From contig LNDS01000005.1 of NCBI GenBank assembly GCA_001464835.1, forward strand, positions 1-54,886: a stretch of 54,886 nucleotides of DNA, given 5' to 3'. Positions 25,797 to 33,818 of this stretch are shown in pieces (within the stretch, counting starts at the first letter, position 1; the number at the start of each line of letters is the position of its first letter). Source of the DNA: Rhizobiales bacterium Ga0077525 (lineage in GTDB: Bacteria > Pseudomonadota > Alphaproteobacteria > Rhizobiales > Xanthobacteraceae). The notes beneath the pieces were generated by a model that saw only the letters and a list, made by a program, of their open reading frames with translations, was not told where the DNA came from and ran no database searches. Position numbers and translations under genes: made by a program.

Positions 25797-27161
25797 TCAG
25801 GCCGGCAGAATGCCGCGGCTTTCCGCCGCCAGCGGCGCCTTCTGCCGCTCTGAGAGCCGGACCAGCACAATGCCGACGGCGAAGGTGGCCAGCCAGACCA
25901 TGCGGGCGCCGTAGCGGTCGTGCGGATTGGACAAAGCGCCGCAGACGAAGGCATTGGCCAAAAGCGCCATCATGCAGAAGCCGGCCAGTTCGCCGAGATC
26001 GGCCGGCAATCTGCGCCGCCACGCCAAGAGGACGCTGACCGGCAACAGCGCCATGGCGATGAGAGCCAGCGGGTAGTGCAGTTCGTTGATGGCGGTGAAG
26101 GATATTTCGCCTTTTTGCTGGCGCGCCGCCCACATCGCTGGTTCGAGCTGCGGCGTGAAGTCGTGAATGATGAAATAGGTGTGCCACACCCAGTGCACGA
26201 CGCCTTCGCCGGTGTGAACGTTGATGAGCTGGCGGGCCGTCGCCGTCGCCGCGGTCTCGAACTGCAACGCCGGATATTCGATCAGGCTGCGGACGGCGAT
26301 GTGCTCCATTTCCTGGCCGAGGCCGGCGAAACGGCCGAGCTTGTCGAACAGCGGACTGCCCCAGAACCAGACATCGGCATTGCGCGGCAGTTCGTCTTTG
26401 TGCGCACACAGGCGCAGCTTCGCGTCGGGACAGTGCGCATCGAGATATTTGTTGACGATGCCGTCCTGCAACATGCGTCCGAACGATAGTGCGAAGCCGC
26501 CCGGCGTCCAGGCGACGCGCCTGGCGACGACATAGTTAGCGGCGAGCGTCATGACGGCGCCGAGGATGAGCGCGATGGTCGCCTGGCCGAGCGCCGAGAA
26601 GGGCACACGCTTGCGATCCATCAGCGACAGCCATGCGGCAGCCGCGAAGATGGCGACCATCACCGCGATGGTCGCGCTATGCGTCGCCGCCGATACCGCG
26701 CACAGCACGATCAGGCCGATCTTTTCCCGGCCGCTCAAGGCATCGCCGCGCAACAGCAGCAGATAAAGCCCGAGCACGCCCAAGCCGCAGAAAATATCGG
26801 TGAGCAGGATCGCGGTCAGCCATGGCAGCGTGGTCAGCATCGATAAGGCGATGACGCTGCCGAGCAGCAGCCAGGGCCGGCCGCCAAGGCCATGGACCCG
26901 CAAGATCAACGCGAGAATCCACACCGTCAGCGCCGCTTGCGCCAAGAGCACTGGCCAGAACGACAGCGGCACGCCGAGTTTGAGGATGAGGCCGTAGACC
27001 ACGGCGCGGCTCGGCACCAACGTGCCTTCATACCAGCGCGCCAGATAGCCGCCGGTGTCGTATTGCAAAAGGGGGAACCGGTTCCAGATCGCCGGCGCGA
27101 TCAGGGCCGCGACCGACAAAATAACGGCAAGCGTCCAGCGGGCGCGGTCGCGCAATGGCAC
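25797..27161 (-). CDS. Multi-pass membrane protein, tandem paralogue 3 (more divergent)
   Basis: A 454-residue protein with the same architecture: PAIWNRFPLLQYDTGGYLAR (here Tyr-Asp-Thr instead of Pro-Asp-Thr), SRAVVYGLILKLGVP, PWLTAILLTDIFCGLG, RMLQDGIVNKYLDAHCPD, LRLCAHKDELPRN, AARQQKGEI and LSNPHDRYGARMVWLA. It is clearly homologous to paralogues 1 and 2 but farther away, so the set arose by at least two duplications. The conserved Asp of the first loop, the paired Cys and the DRY-x-x-R(L/M)V block near the last helix are the residues shared by all three and best candidates for function. It leads the membrane trio, 111 nt after the acyltransferase gene. Confidence 0.88.
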   Translation of the reverse strand: MPLRDRARWTLAVILSVAALIAPAIWNRFPLLQYDTGGYLARWYEGTLVPSRAVVYGLILKLGVPLSFWPVLLAQAALTVWILALILRVHGLGGRPWLLLGSVIALSMLTTLPWLTAILLTDIFCGLGVLGLYLLLLRGDALSGREKIGLIVLCAVSAATHSATIAVMVAIFAAAAWLSLMDRKRVPFSALGQATIALILGAVMTLAANYVVARRVAWTPGGFALSFGRMLQDGIVNKYLDAHCPDAKLRLCAHKDELPRNADVWFWGSPLFDKLGRFAGLGQEMEHIAVRSLIEYPALQFETAATATARQLINVHTGEGVVHWVWHTYFIIHDFTPQLEPAMWAARQQKGEISFTAINELHYPLALIAMALLPVSVLLAWRRRLPADLGELAGFCMMALLANAFVCGALSNPHDRYGARMVWLATFAVGIVLVRLSERQKAPLAAESRGILPA

Positions 27162-27272
27162 CTGTCAGTTCCCCCGGCCGTTCCGTTTCTTGTTATGTCC
27201 TGATTAGCCGTTTCCCCGTTGCCGGAACAGGGGAATTCACCCGGCGGCCGACGCTTTATCGTTAGGGCAAAG

Positions 27273-28472
27273 TCAGCGCCCGGCCAGCGCCAGCAGCGGC
27301 GGGCGCAGGCGCGCGGGCAGCCGCACGAACAAGGCCTTGGCGGCGGGGGACAGTCGTGCCGCAGTCGACAGAAGATATCCGCTTGGCCGCAGCGCGTGAA
27401 CGTAATCGACAACCGCGACGGCATCGCTGCAATAGCTGCGCTTGACGTCGTCGCTTGGCGCCAGAAGATCGTAGCGCGCAAATCCGTTGGCGCGGCAATA
27501 GTCGATCGTGTCGGCGACCTGAACGCGGCCGGGACTGTGCCGGGCGAATTCCTCGACGATCGCGCCGATGAAGGCGTACCAGCGATCGCCGGCGGTGAAG
27601 GCGACTTCATAGGCCGCCGGCCGGCCGCTGATGCTCAACACCGCGACGCGCAGGCGCATGGCGCCACCATTGCCGGCAAGCTCAATCAGCGCATCTTCCC
27701 AGTCGCCATCGCCGATGACGCTGCTCGGCAGCCGCCGCGCCGCGAGCCAGGCGCTTTTGATCGCCAGCGCTTCGCGCAGATGTGCGCGCGCGTCGTCGTC
27801 TTGCGTCACATCGAGACGCAGCGCGCCGAGGCCGGCGAGCTTGCGTCTACTGCGCCGCAACTGGCGCGGCTCGTCATCGGTGCAACTGGGGGTGCGCGCG
27901 ATGTCAAGGAACGGCGCCGCGTCGTGGTTCGATGCGGTGGCTTCATCTTTCAAAACCGGCGCGATGCGCGCATCGGCGCGCACCTTGCGGAAATGGATGG
28001 CGTGAGCGACGGCGGGATCGGCCGCCGCCCGCCAGGCGGCCTCGATATCGTGTTTCGCCGTGCCGGGCCCGCACAACACGTCGCCATATTGAATGAGCGG
28101 ATCGCCGAGGAAACGCACGACGGTGAGGCCGAACTGCCTGACCAGCACGGTCGGCAGAATGGCCACCGGCCCGCCGTCGCGCCGCACCACGGCAATGCGG
28201 GGAACTTCGCCGCGCCGCAGATGCGCGGAGGTGGCGGCGCGCGCCATGGCAAGGGTCTGGAACGGCGTCGCCGCGCCGCCGGCGCTCTCGATTGCCTGCC
28301 AGTCGGCGGACACCTGTTCCACCGCGTTCGCGCCCTGGAACACGGCGACCGCAGGCGATACGCAATCAGTGACGACGGCGCGCGGGTGCAGCCGCGCCGC
28401 CAGCGTCGAGGAAGCGCTCGCCATCGCGTCGATCAGCAGGCCGAAATCTTCAAGAAAAAGGGCGGCTATCAT
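27273..28472 (-). CDS. GNAT-fold acyltransferase, CelD/FemAB-like
   Basis: A 399-residue protein (or 383 if started at Met17, 28424). The layout is that of the CelD/BcsL group: an N-terminal half (DWQAIESAGGAATPFQTLAM), IAVVRRDGGPVAILP, RFLGDPLIQYGDVLC, then a GNAT-like second half with VAVLSISGRPAAYEVAFTAG and WYAFIGAIVEEFARHSPGRV and DTIDYCRANGFARYDLLAP. Members transfer acyl or aminoacyl groups in polysaccharide or cell-wall synthesis. It heads the minus-strand run with three membrane proteins, which suggests joint modification of an envelope glycan or lipid; that link is inference. Neither start has a strong Shine-Dalgarno. Confidence 0.88.
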   Translation of the reverse strand: MIAALFLEDFGLLIDAMASASSTLAARLHPRAVVTDCVSPAVAVFQGANAVEQVSADWQAIESAGGAATPFQTLAMARAATSAHLRRGEVPRIAVVRRDGGPVAILPTVLVRQFGLTVVRFLGDPLIQYGDVLCGPGTAKHDIEAAWRAAADPAVAHAIHFRKVRADARIAPVLKDEATASNHDAAPFLDIARTPSCTDDEPRQLRRSRRKLAGLGALRLDVTQDDDARAHLREALAIKSAWLAARRLPSSVIGDGDWEDALIELAGNGGAMRLRVAVLSISGRPAAYEVAFTAGDRWYAFIGAIVEEFARHSPGRVQVADTIDYCRANGFARYDLLAPSDDVKRSYCSDAVAVVDYVHALRPSGYLLSTAARLSPAAKALFVRLPARLRPPLLALAGR

Positions 28473-28597
28473 GCCTGCTTGACCGATTGGACCGGGAGCC
28501 TGACATTTGCTTATGAGAGGTTTCCGCCGGGTTGACCGCCCCCGCGACGGATCGTCGCTTCTCGACTTCTGAATTTGCCGGCCATAAGAGTTAATAA

Positions 28598-29770
28598 ATG
28601 TTCGTCAATTTTTTCCACGACCTGAAGGCCGCCGGAGTTCCGGTGTCGTTGCGCGAATACCTCACGTTGATGGAGGCGATGCAGGCCGATCTGGCCTCGC
28701 GCCGGGTCGAGGATTTCTATTATCTCGCGCGCGCCGTGCTGGTGAAGGACGAGCGCAACATCGACAAGTTCGATCGCGTGTTCGGGGCCGCCTTCAAGGG
28801 CCTTGAGATGCTTGGCGATGGGCTGGAAGCCGAGATTCCGGTGGAGTGGCTGAAGAAGCTCGCCGACAAATATCTCACCGAGGAAGAGAAGGCGCAGATC
28901 CAGGCGCTCGGCGGGCTCGACAAATTACTGGAGACGTTGAAGCAGCGCCTCGCCGAACAGAAGGGCCGCCATCATGGCGGCTCGAAATGGATCGGCACCG
29001 GCGGCACGTCTCCCTTCGGTAACGGCGGCTACAATCCGGAAGGCATCCGCATCGGCGGCGAGAGCACGCATCGCCGCGCGGTAAAGGTCTGGGACAAGCG
29101 GGAGTTCAAGGACCTCGACGACGACGTCGAACTCGGTACCCGCAACATCAAGGTGGCGCTGCGTCGCCTGCGTAAGTTTGCCCGTACCGGCGCGCCGGAT
29201 GAACTCGATCTCGATGGCACCATCAAGGGCACCGCGCACAAAGGCTATCTCGACATCCAGATGCGGCCGCTGCGCCACAATGCGGTGAAGGTGCTGTTGT
29301 TCTTCGACATCGGCGGTTCGATGGACTGGCACATCAAGGCGACCGAGGAATTGTTCTCGGCGGCGCGCACCGAATTCAAGCACATGGAGCATTTCTACTT
29401 CCACAATTGCCTGTACGAGAAAGTGTGGAAGGAAAACCGACGGCGCTTTCAGGCGACGACGCCGACCTTCGACGTGCTGCACACCTATCCGCACGATTAT
29501 AAAGTGGTGTTCGTTGGCGACGCCGCGATGTCGCCTTACGAGATCGCGGCACCCGGCGGCTCGGTCGAGCATTACAACGAGGAAGCCGGAAGTGTGTGGA
29601 TGGAGCGCGTCACGCGCACCTATCCGCACGCGGTGTGGCTGAACCCGACGCCAGAGCGCGAATGGGACTTCACGCACTCGATCCAGATGATGAAGCAGTT
29701 GATGGGCGGACGGATGTATCCGCTGACTTTGGATGGGCTCGACCGCGCGATGCGGGAGCTGGTGAGGTGA
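28598..29770 (+). CDS. VWA domain-containing protein, CoxE-like
   Basis: A 390-residue protein of the CoxE-like group. The N-terminus MFVNFFHDLKAAGVPVSLRE, LDKLLETLKQRLAEQ and the Gly-rich WIGTGGTSPFGNGGYNPEGI are typical. The C-terminal VWA domain has the metal-ion site DIGGSM (237-242), where the usual first Ser is Gly, and AMSPYE further on. These proteins act with MoxR-type AAA ATPases as chaperones that insert metals or assemble enzymes. The likely partner, a MoxR ATPase, is encoded 14 kb away at 43.4-44.3 kb on the other strand. No metal-enzyme target is adjacent. Confidence 0.93.
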   Translation: MFVNFFHDLKAAGVPVSLREYLTLMEAMQADLASRRVEDFYYLARAVLVKDERNIDKFDRVFGAAFKGLEMLGDGLEAEIPVEWLKKLADKYLTEEEKAQIQALGGLDKLLETLKQRLAEQKGRHHGGSKWIGTGGTSPFGNGGYNPEGIRIGGESTHRRAVKVWDKREFKDLDDDVELGTRNIKVALRRLRKFARTGAPDELDLDGTIKGTAHKGYLDIQMRPLRHNAVKVLLFFDIGGSMDWHIKATEELFSAARTEFKHMEHFYFHNCLYEKVWKENRRRFQATTPTFDVLHTYPHDYKVVFVGDAAMSPYEIAAPGGSVEHYNEEAGSVWMERVTRTYPHAVWLNPTPEREWDFTHSIQMMKQLMGGRMYPLTLDGLDRAMRELVR

Positions 29771-29776
29771 TATCTC

Positions 29777-29876
29777 CGTCATCCTGAGGCGCGAGCGAAG
29801 CGAGCCTCGAAGGATGAGCGGCCCGGGCCGTCGCCCTTCGAGGCTTGGCCTTCGGCCGCGCACCTCAGGGTGACGG
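29777..29876. repeat. Intergenic palindromic repeat (cgtcatcctgagg family), complete copy
   Basis: Outer arms cgtcatcctgagg and cctcagggtgacgg pair, as do inner arms gcctcgaaggatgagcggcc and its partner ggccgtcgcccttcgaggc. The partial copy at the window start has the same right half. It follows the stop of the VWA gene by 7 nt and may stabilise or end its transcript. Confidence 0.85.
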
Positions 29877-29940
29877 GGCGGGAAATCCCCCTTTCGAATC
29901 TCCGGTATCGGGTTATATTTCTCTGGTCCATCAACAACCG

Positions 29941-29956
29941 AAAGGAGGTGATCCAG
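29941..29956 (+). promoter_or_regulatory. Extended Shine-Dalgarno, 16 nt complementary to the 16S 3' end
   Basis: AAAGGAGGTGATCCAG is the exact complement of the 3' terminus of bacterial 16S rRNA (CTGGATCACCTCCTTT). Ordinary sites pair over 4-7 nt. The core GGAGG ends 7 nt before a GTG codon at 29956, an ideal distance. Sequence beyond 29956 does not continue as 16S, so it is not an rRNA fragment. Confidence 0.75.
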
Positions 29957-30033
29957 TGTCTCATTGTCTATCGCCGCGGTCGCCGGCATTCGTGAACTGG
30001 GTCCTTGCCTCTGCTGGGGTTCAGTGCAGCTGA
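29956..30033 (+). CDS. 25-codon ORF behind the extended Shine-Dalgarno (leader peptide?)
   Basis: The peptide begins with GTG, reads MSHCLSPRSPAFVNWVLASA and ends GVQCS. It holds two Cys, one Trp and no run of a regulated amino acid, so it does not look like a classical attenuator peptide. I have a vague recollection of similar FxNWVLAS-GV-C peptides in Rhizobiales but cannot name them. The ORF is followed by 70 nt of GC-rich, possibly structured RNA and a strong terminator at 30106, giving a self-contained unit of about 200 nt. It may be a small-protein gene, a leader RNA, or a regulatory RNA that binds ribosomes. Confidence 0.55.
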   Translation: MSHCLSPRSPAFVNWVLASAGVQCS

Positions 30034-30105
30034 CCTGAAGCGGTCGGCTGGTCACGGCGCGGGGCTGTACGCCTCACGCAATCGGGGCCACGGTTTCGAC
30101 AATGG

Positions 30106-30140
30106 AAGGGCCGCTCGCAAGGGCGGCCCTTCTTTGCGTT
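30106..30140 (+). terminator. Rho-independent terminator after the 25-codon ORF
   Basis: Perfect 9-bp stem AAGGGCCGC / GCGGCCCTT with an 8-nt loop, then ctttgcgttt. It separates the small unit from the DUF6455-like gene. Confidence 0.8.
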
Positions 30141-30231
30141 TCGGCGGGGCCCGGGCGAGCGCTAGGGCCGGTATTCTTGTCCATTGTGCCAGATCAAGGC
30201 GGCGCCCGCCGATCCGGTGCAATTTGCTTCT

Positions 30232-30510
30232 ATGAACACGTCTTTGAAGCGAATCGAAACCGCCCCTGCCTCCCTTTATCCGGCCCGCAATTTGGCCGAG
30301 ATGGGCCAGCGGCTGGGCGTTGCTCCGCTCCAGCCGCTAGCGGCGACCTGGCCAACCGGCGTGTCGCTTTTGGCGCAGATGGTCGATGCCTGCCAGCGCT
30401 GCGAGGCCGAGCCGGTGTGCAGCGACTGGCTGGCGCGCGCGCCTGACCGGATCGCGGCGCCGCCGGCGTTTTGCCCGAACGCGGATGGGTTGAAGCAGGC
30501 GAAGCGCTGA
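30232..30510 (+). CDS. DUF6455-like small Cys-containing protein
   Basis: A 92-residue protein whose second half reads QMVDACQRCEAEPVCSDWLA and then APPAFCPNADGL. The C-x2-C...C-x-x-W-L...FCPN pattern is the signature of the DUF6455 family as I know it; four Cys could bind a metal or form disulphides, with no known function. There is no signal peptide. The start at 30232 has no clear Shine-Dalgarno and a GTG at 30184 is an alternative. Confidence 0.75.
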   Translation: MNTSLKRIETAPASLYPARNLAEMGQRLGVAPLQPLAATWPTGVSLLAQMVDACQRCEAEPVCSDWLARAPDRIAAPPAFCPNADGLKQAKR

Positions 30511-30512
30511 TC

Positions 30513-30613
30513 TGTCATTCCGGAGCGCGCTGAAAGCGCCAACCCGGAATCCAGAAGGAATATTCCGAGTTTGCGTCTGGATTCCGACTTCTGCGTCGCG
30601 CTCCGGAATGACG
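30513..30613. repeat. Intergenic palindromic repeat (cgtcattccgg family), second copy
   Basis: tgtcattccggagcgcg...aacccggaatccaga and tctggattccga...gcgctccggaatgacg pair as a long imperfect hairpin; same family as 4517-4621. It lies between convergent genes (DUF6455-like and hemN). Confidence 0.85.
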
Positions 30614-30617
30614 AGTT

Positions 30618-31958
30618 CTATACCGCCACCGAATGGCGCTTCTGGCTGGCGGTGAGGTAGCTGTCGAAGGCCGCCGCCGCGATGCGGATATAGGGCCGGC
30701 CGGCCTCAGTGACCGTGATCTTCGCGCTGTCGATGGTCAGCAGCCCCTCCGCCGCCAGCCCTGCAAGCGTTTCCATCTCGTTGGCAAAGCGCGCCACGCC
30801 GCCGAAGGCATCGAGGTCTAGCTTAAGGTCGCACATCAGCCTCTCGATGATCGAAGCGCGCTCGCGGTCGTCATCGGACAGCGGCAGCCCCTTCGCCGTC
30901 GCAAACGTGCCGGCGGCAACGCTGCGCGCATAGTGGCCCGTGTCCGGCGCGTTCTGCACATAGCCTTGCGGCAGCCGACCGATGGAAGAGGCGCCGATGC
31001 CGATGAGCGCGTCGGCATCGTCCGTGGTGTAGCCTTGGAAATTCCGGTGCAGGCGGCCTTCGCGCGCGGCGATGCACAGTTCGTCATCGGGCAGGGCGAA
31101 ATGATCGAGGCCGATAGCCTGGTAGCCGAAGCTCGCCAGAGTTTCGGCGGCTATCGCTGCCTGTTCGATGCGCGCGGCCGCGCCCGGCAAGGCCGCCTCA
31201 TCGATCAGCCGCTGATGCGTCTTGAACCACGGCACATGGGCGTAGCCGAACAGCGCCAGCCGCTGCGGATGGAGCGAGGCCGCCAGTTCGGCGCTACGCG
31301 CGACGTCGCGGCCGGTCTGCGTCGGCAGGCCATACATCAGATCGAGGTTGAGATTCTCGATGCGGGCTTCGCGCAGCCAATGGGCGGCGCGCTCGACCTG
31401 CTCGAACGGCTGTACGCGGCCGATGGCGTGCTGCACATGCGGTGATGCATCCTGCATGCCGAGGCTGGCGCGGTTGATGCCGATGGCTTTCAGCGTGCGC
31501 ACCAGCGGCTGATCCATCCGGCGCGGATCGAGTTCGATGGCGTGCTTCTTCAGGCTACCGAGATCGAAGCGCGAGGCGATCGCGCCGGAGATGGTCTCGA
31601 GCCATTGCGGACCGAGGATCGACGGCGTGCCACCGCCCCAGTGGATGTGGGTCAGCCGCGCGCCGTTGAGATCGCCGAGGAGCGCGATCTCTTCCAGCAG
31701 ATGTTCAGCGTAAGTATCGATTGGCGTGCGCCTGCGCACCGCGCGGGTGTTGCAGCCGCAATAGTGGCAAAGCTCCGTGCAGAACGGCACATGGATATAG
31801 AGCGAGACGCGGGCGGCGCGCGGCAGCGCGCTAAGCCATTCGCGGTAGGTGTCGGGGCCGACCTTAGCGGAGAAATGCGGCGCCGACGGATAGGACGTGT
31901 AGCGCGGCACATTGCGCTCGGCGAGCGCCAGCGACACCGCCAGGGCTTGCTGCGTCAT
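30618..31958 (-). CDS. hemN: Oxygen-independent coproporphyrinogen III oxidase
   Basis: A 446-residue radical-SAM enzyme. The [4Fe-4S] ligands are C60, C64 and C67, with the extra C69, in PFCTELCHYCGC, the HemN form of the motif. Other blocks fit: RYTSYPSAPHF at the start, HIHWGGGTPSIL, ELDPRRMDQPLV, RASLGMQDASPHVQ, NLDLMYGLPTQT and FQGYTT. It converts coproporphyrinogen III to protoporphyrinogen IX without oxygen, for haem synthesis under low oxygen. Its ATG overlaps the stop of the chaB-like gene (ATGA), and a FixK/FNR-type box lies ahead of that gene, so microaerobic control is likely. Upstream in-frame residues of the longer open frame belong to chaB sequence. Confidence 0.95.
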   Translation of the reverse strand: MTQQALAVSLALAERNVPRYTSYPSAPHFSAKVGPDTYREWLSALPRAARVSLYIHVPFCTELCHYCGCNTRAVRRRTPIDTYAEHLLEEIALLGDLNGARLTHIHWGGGTPSILGPQWLETISGAIASRFDLGSLKKHAIELDPRRMDQPLVRTLKAIGINRASLGMQDASPHVQHAIGRVQPFEQVERAAHWLREARIENLNLDLMYGLPTQTGRDVARSAELAASLHPQRLALFGYAHVPWFKTHQRLIDEAALPGAAARIEQAAIAAETLASFGYQAIGLDHFALPDDELCIAAREGRLHRNFQGYTTDDADALIGIGASSIGRLPQGYVQNAPDTGHYARSVAAGTFATAKGLPLSDDDRERASIIERLMCDLKLDLDAFGGVARFANEMETLAGLAAEGLLTIDSAKITVTEAGRPYIRIAAAAFDSYLTASQKRHSVAV

Positions 31959-32180
31959 CGCGAGGCCGATTGCCGGCGGGGAACCCATTGTTCCCCGGCC
32001 CTGGCATAGACGCGCTTGACGGCGGCCCAGGCCATCATGTGCGCTCGCTTGTCGCGTTCGGCGTCGCCGGCATAGGCTGCATAGGCATAATTGAAGGCCT
32101 CGCGATAAAACGTCCTGCCCGTCGTCGGGCAGATGCGATCTTATGGCCGGGGGCAATTCAAGGTTATTTCGATAGGGCAT
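31955..32180 (-). pseudogene. chaB-like gene with a one-base frameshift
   Basis: Starting at 32180 the frame reads MPYRNNLELPPAIRSHLPDD GQDV. After a run of four T (plus strand aaaa, 32107-32110) the matching continuation is found only in the next frame: YREAFNYAYAAYAGDAERDK then RAHMMAWAAVKRVYARAGEQ. Together these give a ChaB protein (E. coli ChaB: MPYKTKSDLPESV..., KEAFNSAW..., VAWAAVKHEY) of 74 residues, and the span of 226 nt is one base too long. Removing one T restores it. It overlaps the hemN start by ATGA. The extra base is a real mutation, a slippery site or a sequencing error. ChaB was named a cation transport regulator; its role is unclear. Confidence 0.85.
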
Positions 32181-32247
32181 TACGGAACTCAAGGCTCGCG
32201 CCCCCCGCCAGTGGAGGCAAATTAGCGCAACCCTTTTCGGCGGCGCC

Positions 32248-32261
32248 TTGCGGTAAATCAA
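32248..32261 (-). promoter_or_regulatory. FixK/FNR-type box upstream of chaB-hemN
   Basis: TTGCGGTAAATCAA fits the FixK2 consensus TTG(A/C)-N6-(T/G)CAA exactly and the FNR site TTGAT-N4-ATCAA in 8 of 10 positions. Its centre is 74 nt before the chaB-like ATG, which allows a class II position at -41.5 with a short leader of about 33 nt. hemN is a known FixK2/FNR target in Bradyrhizobium, which supports the reading. Confidence 0.65.
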
Positions 32262-32290
32262 TGAGTTGGCATTCGGTTTCACACGCGACG

Positions 32291-32325
32291 ATTAAAAAAA
32301 TCGCCGGGCTTTTGGGCCCGGCGAT
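32291..32325 (-). terminator. Rho-independent terminator of the coiled-coil gene
   Basis: On the minus strand ATCGCCGGGC, a loop of 6, GCCCGGCGAT, then seven T. It follows the stop at 32358 by about 30 nt and faces the chaB-hemN promoter region. Confidence 0.9.
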
Positions 32326-32357
32326 GCCGAATTTCGGTACTTGTTGAGAATCAGCGG

Positions 32358-33818
32358 TTAGGCGGCGTTGGCCGCATTCATCGGCGCCGGTTCCTCGGCG
32401 GCCTGCTGGATGCGTTGCAGGCTCATCACCTCACGCATGACGCGGGCAAAGTCCTTGCGGCCGGCTTCGAGCGCGCCTTCGACCACGGCGCGGTCGAGCT
32501 TCTCGCGCTGCAAGGCGGCTTTGAGTTCCTCGATCGCCTGTTCGGCCAGCAGCTTGTCGTTGGCGCGTTCGCGGGAGAGCGCATCGATCTGGCCGCCGAG
32601 CGCGGCGATTTGATCTTCGGCGCGGGCCAGCGCCGCTTCCTTGGCGGCATAGGCGCGGGTCAGCGCGCCGCCGCGTTCCATCAAGGTCGAGCGGGCGTGG
32701 TCCATTTCCTTGATCTCCGACTCGCGCCGGATGCGGTCGGCTTCCAGATCGGCGAGCCGGGCATGCAGATTGTCGCGCTCGTTGCTGACGTCGTTCAGGC
32801 GGCGGTCGAAGTCGCGGATTTCCTCGGCGCGGGCCAGCAGATGTTCGCGGGCCTCGACGAGCAGATTGTCGGTGGCCGAGGCGCGCGCTTGCAGCGCGTC
32901 GAAGCGCATGCGCTGGCTGGTCAGTTCGTGGTCGTGACGCTCATTGCTTTCGTCGAGCGCACTGACCAGGCGGGCGCGTTCGTTGCTGAGTTCGGCGAAG
33001 TTGCCCTCGACATGGCGCAGGCGGCCTTGCGCGGCGCTGAGGCTGGCTTCGGTCTCGGTCAGCTTGCGCGACAGCCGCGCGCTGTCGGTGCTCATCCGGT
33101 CCAAGGTGGCCGCTTGCGCGCGCTTTTCGTCGTCGGCCATCAACAGGCGCTGGCGCGCCGCGTTGAGGTCGGATTCGAGCGCGATGACGCGCTTGTTCAT
33201 GGCGGTCAGGCGCTCGTCGAGCCGGCGGTTTTCCTCGCGCAGCGCATGGCTTTCGCCGGTTTCCTGGGCGAGGCGGCCTTCGAGATCGGCGATCTGGGCG
33301 CGCCGGGCGGCGATGTCGATGGCGATCTCGGCCTTGGTGGCTTCGACCGCGCGCAGCACGCTCTGCGTCGTCGTCAGTTCCTGGCGCAGCGCGCCGCATT
33401 CCTGCTCGAACTGCGAAGCCTTCTTCTCGACCTCGGCGATTTCGTTGCGCAGCTTGCCGTAGGCGGTGCGGGTATTGTTGAGGACGGTCTGGAGGCTGAG
33501 TTTTTCGGACTTCTCGGCCTCGTAGGCGCGCAACGCCTTCTGCACCGGATCGGCCAGTTTGCCGACCGCAGCCTTGATGGCGTCGAGTTCGCCGATCTTG
33601 GCGTTGGCGTCGAGCAGGAGGTTGCGCAGCGTTTCGTTGTCGCCGCCGATCTGGGCGCCGAGGGTCGAGAACAACTCCTCGTCAAGCTCCAGCGGATTTT
33701 CGCTCGGGGCGGAGCCGGAAAAGCTGTTGATCGGGAGGACCGTGCCGGTCGGCGACGGTTGCGCCAGCGTGTCCAGAACGCTCGGCTTGCGGGCGAAGAG
33801 GCCCCCGAATTTGCTCAT
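32358..33818 (-). CDS. Crescentin-like coiled-coil protein, paralogue A
   Basis: A 486-residue protein. A short disordered head (MSKFGGLFARKPSVLDTLAQ) is followed from about 55 to 465 by almost unbroken heptads (NETLRNLLLDANAKIGELDA, EKKASQFEQECGALRQEL, RLDERLTAMNKRVIALESDL) and an Ala-rich end. There is no membrane segment. The gene at 36544-38034 codes the same layout and shared blocks: LRNLL, KIGELDxxK, LAQET, ALDES and RAVVEGALEA(G/A)RKD. Such proteins form filaments that shape or polarise cells, crescentin being the best known; I infer a structural role. A perfect TTAA-N7-TTAA box lies 93 nt upstream. Confidence 0.9.
   Translation of the reverse strand: MSKFGGLFARKPSVLDTLAQPSPTGTVLPINSFSGSAPSENPLELDEELFSTLGAQIGGDNETLRNLLLDANAKIGELDAIKAAVGKLADPVQKALRAYEAEKSEKLSLQTVLNNTRTAYGKLRNEIAEVEKKASQFEQECGALRQELTTTQSVLRAVEATKAEIAIDIAARRAQIADLEGRLAQETGESHALREENRRLDERLTAMNKRVIALESDLNAARQRLLMADDEKRAQAATLDRMSTDSARLSRKLTETEASLSAAQGRLRHVEGNFAELSNERARLVSALDESNERHDHELTSQRMRFDALQARASATDNLLVEAREHLLARAEEIRDFDRRLNDVSNERDNLHARLADLEADRIRRESEIKEMDHARSTLMERGGALTRAYAAKEAALARAEDQIAALGGQIDALSRERANDKLLAEQAIEELKAALQREKLDRAVVEGALEAGRKDFARVMREVMSLQRIQQAAEEPAPMNAANAA

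Noticed and set aside
29941..29956. Possible 16S rRNA fragment
   Set aside because: Only the 16 terminal bases match; flanks do not continue as 16S in either orientation.
31959..32282. N-terminal extension of HemN to 554 residues
   Set aside because: The extra residues are the chaB-like gene read partly in and partly out of its frame; HemN starts at 31958 with the usual RYTSYP region.
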